Origin: a bacterium
GTDB taxonomy: Bacteria > Atribacterota > JS1 > SB-45 > 34-128
Direction of reading: 5' to 3'
Assembly: GCA_018903015.1 (NCBI GenBank)
Contig: JAHIPR010000012.1
Location: 1 to 24,885 of the forward strand
DNA: 24,885 nucleotides
The notes under the pieces were generated by a model. That model was not told the DNA's origin. It was given only the letters and a program-made list of their open reading frames with translations, and did no database searches. Position numbers and translations under genes: made by a program. The number at the start of each line of letters is the position of its first letter. The stretch's first letter is position 1. Of the stretch, positions 1 through 7,964 are shown piece after piece.

Positions 1-9
1 ATAAACTTC

Positions 10-27
10 AACACAGCACGCTGTGTT
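10..27. repeat. Perfect hairpin 1 (7-bp arms)
   Basis: Arms AACACAG (10-16) and CTGTGTT (21-27) flank a 4-nt CACG loop, and GCTAC follows. A second hairpin with a similar layout lies 28 bp downstream. The pair looks like members of a dispersed intergenic palindrome family rather than a terminator, because no T run follows. Copy number in the genome cannot be seen from here. Confidence 0.5.
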
Positions 28-54
28 GCTACATTAACTGGTTAAAAATAAATA

Positions 55-73
55 GACAGGCGAGACGCCTGTC
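55..73. repeat. Perfect hairpin 2 (8-bp GC-rich arms)
   Basis: Arms GACAGGCG (55-62) and CGCCTGTC (66-73) flank an AGA loop, followed by CTACGGG. The stem is far more GC-rich than its surroundings. The motif resembles short palindromic intergenic repeats that I remember from several uncultured bacterial phyla. It sits 58 bp before the LarA-like start, so it could also be in that gene's leader. Confidence 0.5.
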
Positions 74-130
74 CTACGGGCAGACATAAGATATGCACTT
101 GCTAACGATTAATTAAGTGGAGGCTTGATT

Positions 131-1408
131 ATGCTCTATATTGAAAATCTCCAGGGAGAAATAACAAATATACAATTAGAAGAAATTATAAAGGAAGGTC
201 TGAAAGATTTTAGTTCTATAAAGAAAGTTCTCTTAATTCATCCTGATTATACCAGGACAGATTTTTCTAATAAGTTAGTACCACTTATTTACCAAGAGTT
301 AAAAAATAAAGGAATGAGTCAGATTGATTCTTTAAATGCCGGTGGAACACATAGAGAGATGGCCGAAATAGAAATTCGGGAAAAGTTGGGGCTCTCTTCT
401 CAAATTAATTTTAACCATTTTTATAATCATGAATATAACGACCCTCAAAAACTGGTAACCGTGGGGGAGATTCCCGCTTCTTTTGTAGCGGAAAAAACTC
501 AAGGAGAGCTTTCTCGGTCTATTCCGGTAGTGGTTAATAAATTAATTACGGAAGATTATGATTTAATTATTGCCTTAGGTGGGACTTTGCCTCATGAATC
601 TGCCGGTTATGCTGGGGGATTAAAAGTCTTTTTCCCGGGAATTTCCGGTCCAGAGGTGATAGACTTACTTCACTGGGCAGCGGTGCTTATCGGTATTCCT
701 CAGATTATAGGTACCATTGATAATCCTGCCCGAGAAGTTATAAACCAGGGTTCTTCTTATATATTTCACCAGATAAAAGCACCAACAATTTCTTTTAATA
801 TGGTCTTTGAAGAAAAAGAACATCAGGTAATACCAAAAGGCCTATATGTAGGTGTAGGATTTGATGGTTTTATCGAGGCCTATAAACAAGCAGTAAAAGC
901 AAGTTCGAAGCTTCATGTAATTTATATAGATGAACCCCTTAATTATGTGGTCCAGGTTATTGACCAGTGTTATGATGAAATTTGGACTGCCGGGAAAGGT
1001 TCTTATAAATTGCAGAGCCCCGGAGTAATGACCCCAGGTGGAGAAATCATTATCTACGCCCCTCATATCAAGTGTTTTCATTCCCGATCGAAGATGGATC
1101 TTGCCTTAAGGCAAATAGGTTATCATTGTAAAGATTATGTAAAGAAATATTTAGAATTAAATCCTGAGTTTAGTAAAAATATTGCTGCTCATGTGATAAA
1201 TGTTAGAGGAGCGGGGAGCTTTAATGTTAATTCAGGGAAAGAAGAATTTGACTTTAAAGTCACTTTAGCTACCGGAATCTCTAAAGATATTTGTGAATCA
1301 GTAGGATTAGGTTATAGGAATCCTGATTCAATTCACCAGAAAGATTTCATCGGACCAGGAAAACTGTGGATTGAAAATGGGGGAAAATACCTTTATAAAA
1401 TAAAATAA
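131..1408 (+). CDS. LarA-like nickel-pincer racemase/epimerase (DUF2088 family)
   Basis: 425-aa protein of the lactate racemase LarA family, which carries a covalently bound nickel-pincer nucleotide and interconverts the configuration at C2 of 2-hydroxyacids. Visible family motifs are HPDYTR (37-42), GGTHREM (71-77), H100, and PH-(x)-GGLK with H155 and K165, then PG (169-170) and H181. The H155-K165-H181 spacing equals that of H174-K184-H200 in Lactobacillus plantarum LarA (numbers from memory), so the cofactor lysine, nickel histidine and acid/base histidines appear present. I chose ATG 131 because GTGGAGG (117-123) is 7 nt upstream; a TTG at 125 is too close to that site. The gene heads a run with PFK-like, HAD and ABC genes, so the substrate is more likely a sugar acid or other hydroxyacid than lactate. 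The cofactor genes larB, larC and larE are not in the window. Confidence 0.85.
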   Translation: MLYIENLQGEITNIQLEEIIKEGLKDFSSIKKVLLIHPDYTRTDFSNKLVPLIYQELKNKGMSQIDSLNAGGTHREMAEIEIREKLGLSSQINFNHFYNHEYNDPQKLVTVGEIPASFVAEKTQGELSRSIPVVVNKLITEDYDLIIALGGTLPHESAGYAGGLKVFFPGISGPEVIDLLHWAAVLIGIPQIIGTIDNPAREVINQGSSYIFHQIKAPTISFNMVFEEKEHQVIPKGLYVGVGFDGFIEAYKQAVKASSKLHVIYIDEPLNYVVQVIDQCYDEIWTAGKGSYKLQSPGVMTPGGEIIIYAPHIKCFHSRSKMDLALRQIGYHCKDYVKKYLELNPEFSKNIAAHVINVRGAGSFNVNSGKEEFDFKVTLATGISKDICESVGLGYRNPDSIHQKDFIGPGKLWIENGGKYLYKIK

Positions 1409-1456
1409 GCTTATATTTAACTGGTGTAATCAATTATAAAGCAGGAGATTAAATAA

Positions 1457-2770
1457 ATGAAAAATGTAGTTATCGCACAATCAGGCGGCCCCACCTCGGT
1501 AATAAATAATAGTATCAGAGGAGTGATTGACAAATTAATTTCCTCTAAAAAAGTTGATAAAATATATGGAGCAAAGATGGGTATTCTTGGGGTTTTAAAA
1601 GAAGAATTAATAGACATCTCTTCCCAGGAGCCCCAACAAATAGCGCTATTAACAGAAACTCCATCTGCAGGAACAATAGGTAGTTGTAGATATAAAATAA
1701 AAAATGGTGAGGATTTGGCCCGTATTGTCGAGGTCTTCAAGAGGCACGATGTTGAATATTTTTTCTATTGTGGAGGCGGAGACTCTATGGATACAGCTAA
1801 CAAAATAAGTAAATTAGCCCAAAAAGAAAATTTAGAACTGATTTGTACCGGCATACCTAAAACTATTGATAATGACGTAGGAGGAACATTGCAAGCTGAT
1901 GGAACATTCGCAGTATGTGATCATGACCCGGGGTATGGAAGTGTAGCTCGCAATTTAGCCATTAATATACTGGAGGCAAATGAGGAGAATAAAGCCAGCT
2001 ATACCAGCGACCCTGTTTTGGTTATCGGAGTAATGGGAAGAAAGATTGGTTTTATTCCGGCGGCAGCAAGGCTGGCTGATCCCAAAAGAGAAATTCCTTT
2101 ATTATTAATTCTTCCCGAATCTCTATCCAAAGATGATTATCGAAGTAACTTAGAATTTATTGCCGAAAAAGTTAATGAAAAATTAAAAAAACAGGGAAGG
2201 TGTATTGTAGTTATCGGAGAAGGGGTAAATGTGGGGGATTTGGGAATACTGCGAGATAGCTTTGGACATGCTCAATTTAGCGCTTCTGAAAAGACTGTAG
2301 AGCAGGTACTTACTAATTACCTTAACGGAATAGACAGGAAAAATAGTCAGGGAAGAGTAAAAAATAGATTGTTGGTCGGGGGAATAGCTCGCTCAGAAAG
2401 GCCGGGTACTCGCCAGAGGAGAGAGATTGCCTATATATCTGAAGTTGATAGGGATGAGGCCTATCAAGTGGGAGTATATGCCGCCAAAATTGCTTTATCG
2501 GGAGAAAATGGTTTTATGTCGACCATTGTAAGAAATCCTGATTTACCTTATAAAGTAAATTATGATAAAATACTTTTAGATACTGTAGCTAATTCAGAAA
2601 GGGAATTCCCTAAAAAATGGATTGCCTCCAATAGGGTAGATGTAGCTGATGAGTTTATAAATTGGGCTTTACCTTTAATCGGAGGGTCACTACCTCAATT
2701 TGCGAAATTTAAAGAGATATATATTGCTAAAAAATGCGGAGAATATGTACCCGTGGAGTATAGAAAGTAA
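1457..2770 (+). CDS. Phosphofructokinase-family phosphotransferase, probably PPi-type
   Basis: 437-aa cytoplasmic protein with the PFK fold. It would phosphorylate fructose 6-phosphate or a related sugar phosphate. Visible motifs are QSGGP (8-12, phosphate-donor loop), GGGDS (106-110), PKTIDND (134-140, catalytic aspartates), GVMGRKIG (191-198), GEG with E255, and a basic cluster around R316-R322. An Asp at the GGxD position together with Lys in PKTIDND is the known signature of pyrophosphate-dependent rather than ATP-dependent enzymes. Length exceeds that of short ATP-PFKs (about 320 aa) and fits PPi-type or divergent groups. RBS AGGAGA (1443-1448) precedes ATG 1457. It lies between a LarA-like gene and a HAD phosphatase, so it may act on a pathway-specific sugar phosphate rather than in central glycolysis. 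Confidence 0.8.
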   Translation: MKNVVIAQSGGPTSVINNSIRGVIDKLISSKKVDKIYGAKMGILGVLKEELIDISSQEPQQIALLTETPSAGTIGSCRYKIKNGEDLARIVEVFKRHDVEYFFYCGGGDSMDTANKISKLAQKENLELICTGIPKTIDNDVGGTLQADGTFAVCDHDPGYGSVARNLAINILEANEENKASYTSDPVLVIGVMGRKIGFIPAAARLADPKREIPLLLILPESLSKDDYRSNLEFIAEKVNEKLKKQGRCIVVIGEGVNVGDLGILRDSFGHAQFSASEKTVEQVLTNYLNGIDRKNSQGRVKNRLLVGGIARSERPGTRQRREIAYISEVDRDEAYQVGVYAAKIALSGENGFMSTIVRNPDLPYKVNYDKILLDTVANSEREFPKKWIASNRVDVADEFINWALPLIGGSLPQFAKFKEIYIAKKCGEYVPVEYRK

Positions 2771-2792
2771 ATTAAGGGAAGGAGACGAAAAA

Positions 2793-3836
2793 ATGGCCTT
2801 ACCCAGGCTTAACGAAAAACAGATAAAGGAAGATGCAGAACAACAATTAAGAAAATTTAAAAGAACAAAAGATTTTTTAGTAGCCATAGATACCGATGGC
2901 TGTGTTACCGATAATATGAACGGAAAACAGATGTTAATTTTCCACCCTCAATTTATGGAGTTTTACCAGTTATGGGAGATTGAATCTTACTACCGGGAAA
3001 TTGCTGAATATTATAATCTTTTTTCTGTGGATAGAGGGTGTAATAGATTTATTGCCATCCAACTTACCCTTACTGCTCTTCAAAACAGGACAGATGTTCA
3101 GCAAGTATTACAAGAAGGACATATAAAATTACCCAATATAAAACCCTTAAACCAATATATCGCCTATGCCAAGGAGAATAAATTAGGGTTGGGAAATTCA
3201 AGTTTGGAGGAATTTCTTAATCTAAATTCCAAAGATTTAGCTATATTTAAGCTTTTAGGTTGGAGTGAGGCTGTAAATAGAATGTTCCCGCATATTTCTG
3301 CAAAGATTTCGCCTTTTGACAAAGTGAAAGGATGTTTAGAATTAATGGCTCAATATGCAGATATATTAATTGTCTCTAAAACTCCATACTCAGATTTAGC
3401 AAATTACTGGGAAGCTCAAGGGATTGCTCAATATGTCCAGATTATTGCCGGCCAGGAAATGGGTTCCAAGGGGCACCATATTGAAGTAGCTAAAAAAGCA
3501 GGCCGGTATGAAGATGACCAGGTGTTAATGATTGGTGATGGCGGCGGAGATTTAAAGGCAGTAAAAGCAAATAACGGACTTTTTTATCCCACTCCTCCTG
3601 GTCAAGAACTGGAAGCCTGGAATAATTTTCCTCAGGCATTTCAAAGATTTGTAAAGAGAGGATATATAGGGGAATTTGAAGATAGGCTTTTACAAGCATT
3701 TAACCAAGCGCTCCTTACTTCTCCACTTTGGCAGGAAGATAGTTATGATCACCTAAGATCTTATAGAGAAAAACAGGAGATAAGGAAAGCCCTGTATGCA
3801 AAATTTAATCCCCAGGGTAGGCTGCTTATATTATAA
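2793..3836 (+). CDS. HAD-superfamily phosphatase with large cap
   Basis: 347-aa HAD hydrolase. Motif I is AIDTDGCVTD with nucleophile D33 and general acid D35. Motif II is ILIVSKTP (S195), the motif III lysine is in GSKGHH (K226), and motif IV is MIGDGGGD (248-253). About 150 residues between motifs I and II form a big cap, which usually means a small phosphorylated metabolite as substrate. The DxDGC variant of motif I marks a subfamily whose substrate I do not know. ATG 2793 is supported by GGAAGGAG (2777-2784) 8 nt upstream; the open frame extends further up but overlaps the PFK gene. Probably co-transcribed with the PFK homologue, so it may dephosphorylate an intermediate that the kinases make or that is imported. 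Confidence 0.8.
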   Translation: MALPRLNEKQIKEDAEQQLRKFKRTKDFLVAIDTDGCVTDNMNGKQMLIFHPQFMEFYQLWEIESYYREIAEYYNLFSVDRGCNRFIAIQLTLTALQNRTDVQQVLQEGHIKLPNIKPLNQYIAYAKENKLGLGNSSLEEFLNLNSKDLAIFKLLGWSEAVNRMFPHISAKISPFDKVKGCLELMAQYADILIVSKTPYSDLANYWEAQGIAQYVQIIAGQEMGSKGHHIEVAKKAGRYEDDQVLMIGDGGGDLKAVKANNGLFYPTPPGQELEAWNNFPQAFQRFVKRGYIGEFEDRLLQAFNQALLTSPLWQEDSYDHLRSYREKQEIRKALYAKFNPQGRLLIL

Positions 3837-3944
3837 AAAAAAGAAGGGAGGTTAATAAAAAGTGTAGTACATTATATACAGGAATATAAAGATTATATAT
3901 GCTGTATGGTAAAAATCATAAAAAAATTAAATGAGGAGGTTTTT

Positions 3945-4949
3945 ATGAAAAGGTTAACTTTAGTACTGTTATTAGTCATGGTTATGGTATGTAGCGTGTT
4001 TGCAACGGGTCTGGCAGCAAGTAAGGTGCTTCGTATGTATACCGCTTTTGATACAGAAGAGGCTAAATATTATATTGAAGTGTTTGAAAAAGAAACTGGA
4101 ATCGATGTAGAATGGGTGAGAATGTCGTCTGGTGAGGTTGCAGCTCGAATGGAAGCAGAATCCGCAAATCCCCAAGCCAGTGTTTGGCATGCCGGCTCTA
4201 ATACAGATCATATAAACGCTGCTAAAAAAGGATTGCTGGAACCTTACAAGCCTAATACAGATTTCGAATTGCCAGAATCATTTCATGCTAAAGATTGGGC
4301 CTGGACAGGATTTTATACCGGTGCCATTGGATTCGTTTCTAATATAAATTTTTTAAAGGAACATAAGGTAGAAGCTCCGACTTCCTGGTCTCAACTTTTA
4401 AACCCAGCTTTTAAGAAAAACGTTGCTATAGCTTATCCGTATACTTCTGGTACTGCATATACTACTTATGCTACTCTCATCCAAATGATTGGACTGGAAA
4501 AAACTCTGAACTGGTGGGAAGAATTGGATAAACAAAGTATTTTTCAGTATACTAAATCAGGAACTGGATGTATACCGATGGTTGGATTAGGTGAAATAGC
4601 AGTGGGAATTGCTTTTTCGCACGATATCCTTGCTAAAGGTATAAATGCAGGATATCCCGTAGTTATGACCTTCCCCTCAGAAGGAACTGGTTATGAAGTT
4701 GGAGGCCTCTCTTTAATTAAAGGTGGTCCTGAACTTGAACTAGGTAAGCAATTTATCGATTGGTGTTTTACTAAACAAGCCCAGGATTTATTCCAGAAAT
4801 ATAGCCGTTTGCCTATTAATCCAAAAGCAACGGTTGCCGAAGGTGCTGTAACTTTAGATAAAGTAAAATTAATCGATTATGACGCAATCTGGGCAGGCGA
4901 GCACAAAGATGAATTGGTAACTGCCTGGAGAGATAGAATTGGACAATAA
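3945..4949 (+). CDS. ABC transporter substrate-binding protein, AfuA/FbpA-type
   Basis: 334-aa exported binding protein. The start at ATG 3945 has GAGGAGG just upstream. An N-terminal signal peptide (KR, then a hydrophobic stretch to about residue 20) with likely cleavage after GLAA (A25) is visible, and no lipobox is seen. The body matches the family 1 binding-protein group annotated as iron(III), 2-aminoethylphosphonate or hexose-phosphate binders, including an NPQASVWHAG segment and KYSRLPINP near the C-terminus. With a fused permease and an ATPase directly downstream it forms a complete importer. The family label iron is unsafe: AfuA of Actinobacillus is a hexose-phosphate binder (established), and the neighbouring sugar-phosphate enzymes favour that type of ligand here (inference). 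Confidence 0.8.
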   Translation: MKRLTLVLLLVMVMVCSVFATGLAASKVLRMYTAFDTEEAKYYIEVFEKETGIDVEWVRMSSGEVAARMEAESANPQASVWHAGSNTDHINAAKKGLLEPYKPNTDFELPESFHAKDWAWTGFYTGAIGFVSNINFLKEHKVEAPTSWSQLLNPAFKKNVAIAYPYTSGTAYTTYATLIQMIGLEKTLNWWEELDKQSIFQYTKSGTGCIPMVGLGEIAVGIAFSHDILAKGINAGYPVVMTFPSEGTGYEVGGLSLIKGGPELELGKQFIDWCFTKQAQDLFQKYSRLPINPKATVAEGAVTLDKVKLIDYDAIWAGEHKDELVTAWRDRIGQ

Positions 4950-4980
4950 TTAAATTTAGTTAGCAAGATAATAGAGAAAT

Positions 4981-5026
4981 AATAATCCCTGTTACGAGTT
5001 GATTATTTTTAGTAGCAGGGATTATT
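4981..5026 (+). other. Intercistronic hairpin after the binding-protein gene
   Basis: AATAATCCCTGTTAC (4981-4995) pairs with 5012-5026, giving 15 bp with one G-U pair and a 16-nt loop. No T run follows, so it is not a classical terminator. It lies between the binding-protein and permease genes, where such stems commonly protect the upstream mRNA and lower downstream expression. Confidence 0.6.
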
Positions 5027-5059
5027 ATATTATCACCATAATATTATAGGATTAAAAAT

Positions 5060-6769
5060 ATGAACAGTTCAAAAAGAAAAATACAGGAAATTACAGGAAA
5101 TCTCCGTTTGATATGGAAAGAACCATTACTATTTGTATCTATACTGGCTATTTTTTATTGCTTAATAGTGTTTGTGGTATTTCCGATATTTCAAGTCTTT
5201 AAAACAAGCTTAATTATTGATAGGCAGTTGAATTTTTCCAACTATTCAGCAATTTTTTCCAAAAGGTATTATTACCAACCCTTCTTTAATAGTATGCTTT
5301 TAGGGATATATACAGCGACTATTGGAACTATAATAGGGTTTATTTTTGCTTATGCCCTTACCAGAACTCCAATGCCCTTTAAAAATTTCTTTCGGATAAC
5401 TGCGACGTTCCCTATTATTTCCCCACCCTTTGTAGTTGCACTATCAGCTATTCTTCTCTTTGGGAGAGCGGGGAGCCTTAATCCTTTTATAACTAAAATT
5501 ATCGGTGATTATACCATATATGGGCTGGGAGGATTGATACTTGTTGAAACGATTGCTTATGCCCCAACTGCCTTTTTGGTCCTTTATGGCATTCTTCAAG
5601 CTATTGACCCATCCTTAGAAGAGGCTTCTATGGATTTGGGAGCTTCCAGGGTAAAAGTGTTTTCTACCATTACTTTACCTTTATCTACCCCGGGTATTGC
5701 CAGTGCCTGGCTTTTGGTATTTATCCAATCTTTAGCTGATTTCGGGAACCCTATGGTTATTTCGGGGAATTATCGAGTGCTTTCAGTGCAGGCTTATTTG
5801 CAAATTACTGGGATGTACGATTTATCTCGGGGTTCTACTCTGGCGATACTTCTGTTCATTCCAACCATAGTTGCTTTTTTTCTGCAAAAATACTGGGTTT
5901 CTCGAAAATCATATGTTACAGTTACCGGAAAGCCTACCGGTGCAACTATTAAGCAATTGGAATGGTATATAAAACTACCGGTTTATACCTGCTGTATTAT
6001 TTTTACCGGAATTGTGTTTCTTTTTTATGGAACCATCGTTCACGGTTCTTTTCAGACCCTCTGGGGAGTTAACCCCACCTTAACTCTAAAACATTATGTA
6101 GAAATGTATCAAGTAGGTAAAGATTATTTAATTGATTCCTTAGTTCTTTCAGCTGTGGCTACACCTATAGCCGGTATTATAGGCATCTTTATCTCTTTTC
6201 TGGTAATAAGGAAAAAATTTATTGGTCGCGGTGTAATGGAGTTTATTTCTATGCTTACCTTTGCTGTTCCTGGAACAGTAGTTGGAATAGGATATATCTT
6301 AGCTTTTAACCAAAAAACTGTGCTGCTTCCTTTTATAATGACCGGAACAGCTTGGATTATCATCATCCTTCTGGTATTTAGAAATATGCCGGTGGGGATA
6401 CGCGCGGGAATTGCCGCTCTTCAGCAAATTGACCCTTCTATCGAGGAAGCTTCAACTGACTTGGGTGCAGATAGTAATACTACTTTTCGCAGAATTACCT
6501 TACCTATGATTGCTCCGGCTTTTTTCTCCGGTCTTGCATATAATTTTGTGAAAGCTATGACTTGTATCAGTGCCGTAATTTTTGTAGTATCAGGCAAATG
6601 GAATTTAATTACTGTAGCTATACTGGGTTTTGTGGATAATAGTAGGTATGCACAAGCAGCAGCGATGTGCAATTTATTGATTGTAATTGTATTAATTGCC
6701 TTAGGAATTATTCAGCTAATAGTGAATCGCATTGGTAAAGGGGTAAGAACTGTTGACATTATTGGTTAA
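5060..6769 (+). CDS. ABC transporter permease, two fused MetI-type domains
   Basis: 569-aa inner-membrane protein with two permease halves in one chain, the usual form in FbpB/AfuB-type importers. Each half carries an EAA loop that docks on the ATPase: EEASMDLGASR from residue 187 and EEASTDLGADS from residue 462, both followed by ITLP. Hydrophobic helices fill both halves, about six each. The RBS is weak (AGGAT near 5048), consistent with lower synthesis than the binding protein upstream. The ATPase gene follows 26 bp downstream. Confidence 0.9.
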   Translation: MNSSKRKIQEITGNLRLIWKEPLLFVSILAIFYCLIVFVVFPIFQVFKTSLIIDRQLNFSNYSAIFSKRYYYQPFFNSMLLGIYTATIGTIIGFIFAYALTRTPMPFKNFFRITATFPIISPPFVVALSAILLFGRAGSLNPFITKIIGDYTIYGLGGLILVETIAYAPTAFLVLYGILQAIDPSLEEASMDLGASRVKVFSTITLPLSTPGIASAWLLVFIQSLADFGNPMVISGNYRVLSVQAYLQITGMYDLSRGSTLAILLFIPTIVAFFLQKYWVSRKSYVTVTGKPTGATIKQLEWYIKLPVYTCCIIFTGIVFLFYGTIVHGSFQTLWGVNPTLTLKHYVEMYQVGKDYLIDSLVLSAVATPIAGIIGIFISFLVIRKKFIGRGVMEFISMLTFAVPGTVVGIGYILAFNQKTVLLPFIMTGTAWIIIILLVFRNMPVGIRAGIAALQQIDPSIEEASTDLGADSNTTFRRITLPMIAPAFFSGLAYNFVKAMTCISAVIFVVSGKWNLITVAILGFVDNSRYAQAAAMCNLLIVIVLIALGIIQLIVNRIGKGVRTVDIIG

Positions 6770-6795
6770 TTATTTAGAAAAGGAAAGGATTTTTT

Positions 6796-7893
6796 ATGAA
6801 ACAGGATTATCTTGTTCTTAAAAATTTAGTAAAAATTTTTGGAAGTGGAAAAGATACTGTTATTGCAGTTGATAAGGTGAATTTAGAAGTAAAAGAAGGT
6901 GAATTAGTTACTCTTTTAGGTCCATCTGGATGTGGAAAAACTACTGCCCTTCGGATGATCTCTGGCTTTGAGCTTCCTACTTCTGGGAAAATCTTTATTG
7001 ACGGGGAAGAAGTAACTACTACTCCTCCCAATCAGCGACCGACTACTATGGTATTTCAAAATTATGCTCTATTCCCCCATATGACTGTATATCAAAATAT
7101 TGCTTATGGATTAAAGATTCATCGGGAGAAAGAAAAAAACATTCGAGAAAGGACAGAAACCATTATTAATTTGGTGGGTTTAAAAGGGTTAAATGATCGA
7201 TCTCCAGCACAACTTTCCGGAGGTCAGCAGCAACGGGTTAGTTTAGCTCGTTCTCTAATTATGGAACCAAAGGTACTATTACTTGATGAACCTCTTTCCA
7301 ATCTCGATGCCAAGATGCGAGTATCCACCAGATTAGAGATTCGTAAAATACAACAAAGAGTTGGAATAACATCTGTCTATGTTACTCATGACCAGGAAGA
7401 GGCAATGACTCTTTCTGACCGAGTAGTTATTATGAATGCTGGTAAAATTCAGCAGATAGGCACCCCTCAGGAAATTTATGCTCATCCAGTTAATTATTTT
7501 GTAGCTGATTTTATCGGTAAAGCGAACTTTTTAGAGGGACGAGTAGCAAATATTTTATCTCTGGAAGAAATAGAAGTTGATATAAAAGGGGTAAAATATA
7601 AAGTTTATATATCAAAAAATACCTTTTCAGAAGGAGATAGGATTTTGCTGATTATTAGACCTGAATCTGTAGAACTAGAACCCAAGAAATCAGGTGCTAT
7701 TAATGGCATAATCAGTCAGGTGATTTATCTTGGCTCTAGAATGGTGTATGAAATTGAAATTGATAAGAATTTTCTTACCGTAGAGATTACCAACCCTCAG
7801 GAGCATAAAATTTATTCTATAGGAGAGGAAGTATCTGTAATTTTAAAGGAAAAAAGTTTACATGTTATACCTTATGAGGAGATTAAAAAATAA
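6796..7893 (+). CDS. ABC transporter ATP-binding protein
   Basis: 365-aa ATPase of the importer. Walker A GPSGCGKT (42-49), Q-loop Q88, signature LSGGQ (140-144), Walker B LLLDE (161-165), D-loop SNLDA and switch H198 are all intact. A C-terminal TOBE-like region from about residue 240 is typical of the iron/putrescine/AfuC and MalK-like group. RBS AGGAAAGGA (6781-6789) precedes ATG 6796. It is the last gene of the plus-strand run. A 71-bp gap with only a weak imperfect stem separates it from the convergent kinase gene. Confidence 0.92.
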   Translation: MKQDYLVLKNLVKIFGSGKDTVIAVDKVNLEVKEGELVTLLGPSGCGKTTALRMISGFELPTSGKIFIDGEEVTTTPPNQRPTTMVFQNYALFPHMTVYQNIAYGLKIHREKEKNIRERTETIINLVGLKGLNDRSPAQLSGGQQQRVSLARSLIMEPKVLLLDEPLSNLDAKMRVSTRLEIRKIQQRVGITSVYVTHDQEEAMTLSDRVVIMNAGKIQQIGTPQEIYAHPVNYFVADFIGKANFLEGRVANILSLEEIEVDIKGVKYKVYISKNTFSEGDRILLIIRPESVELEPKKSGAINGIISQVIYLGSRMVYEIEIDKNFLTVEITNPQEHKIYSIGEEVSVILKEKSLHVIPYEEIKK

Positions 7894-7964
7894 AAACGAT
7901 TTTTTGTTCTTTAAGATGGCTTATCCAAAGACCTAAAACCTACCAAAAAATAGGGTTTGATAAC

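Noticed and set aside
3837..3944. Small gene behind the GGGAGG at about 3845
   Set aside because: The first possible start, GTG, is followed at once by TAG, and no other short frame has a site.
7894..7964. Possible bidirectional terminator between the ABC ATPase and pfkB copy 1
   Set aside because: Only an imperfect AAACCTA/TAGGGTTT stem with a bulge is present, and no good T run follows on either strand.
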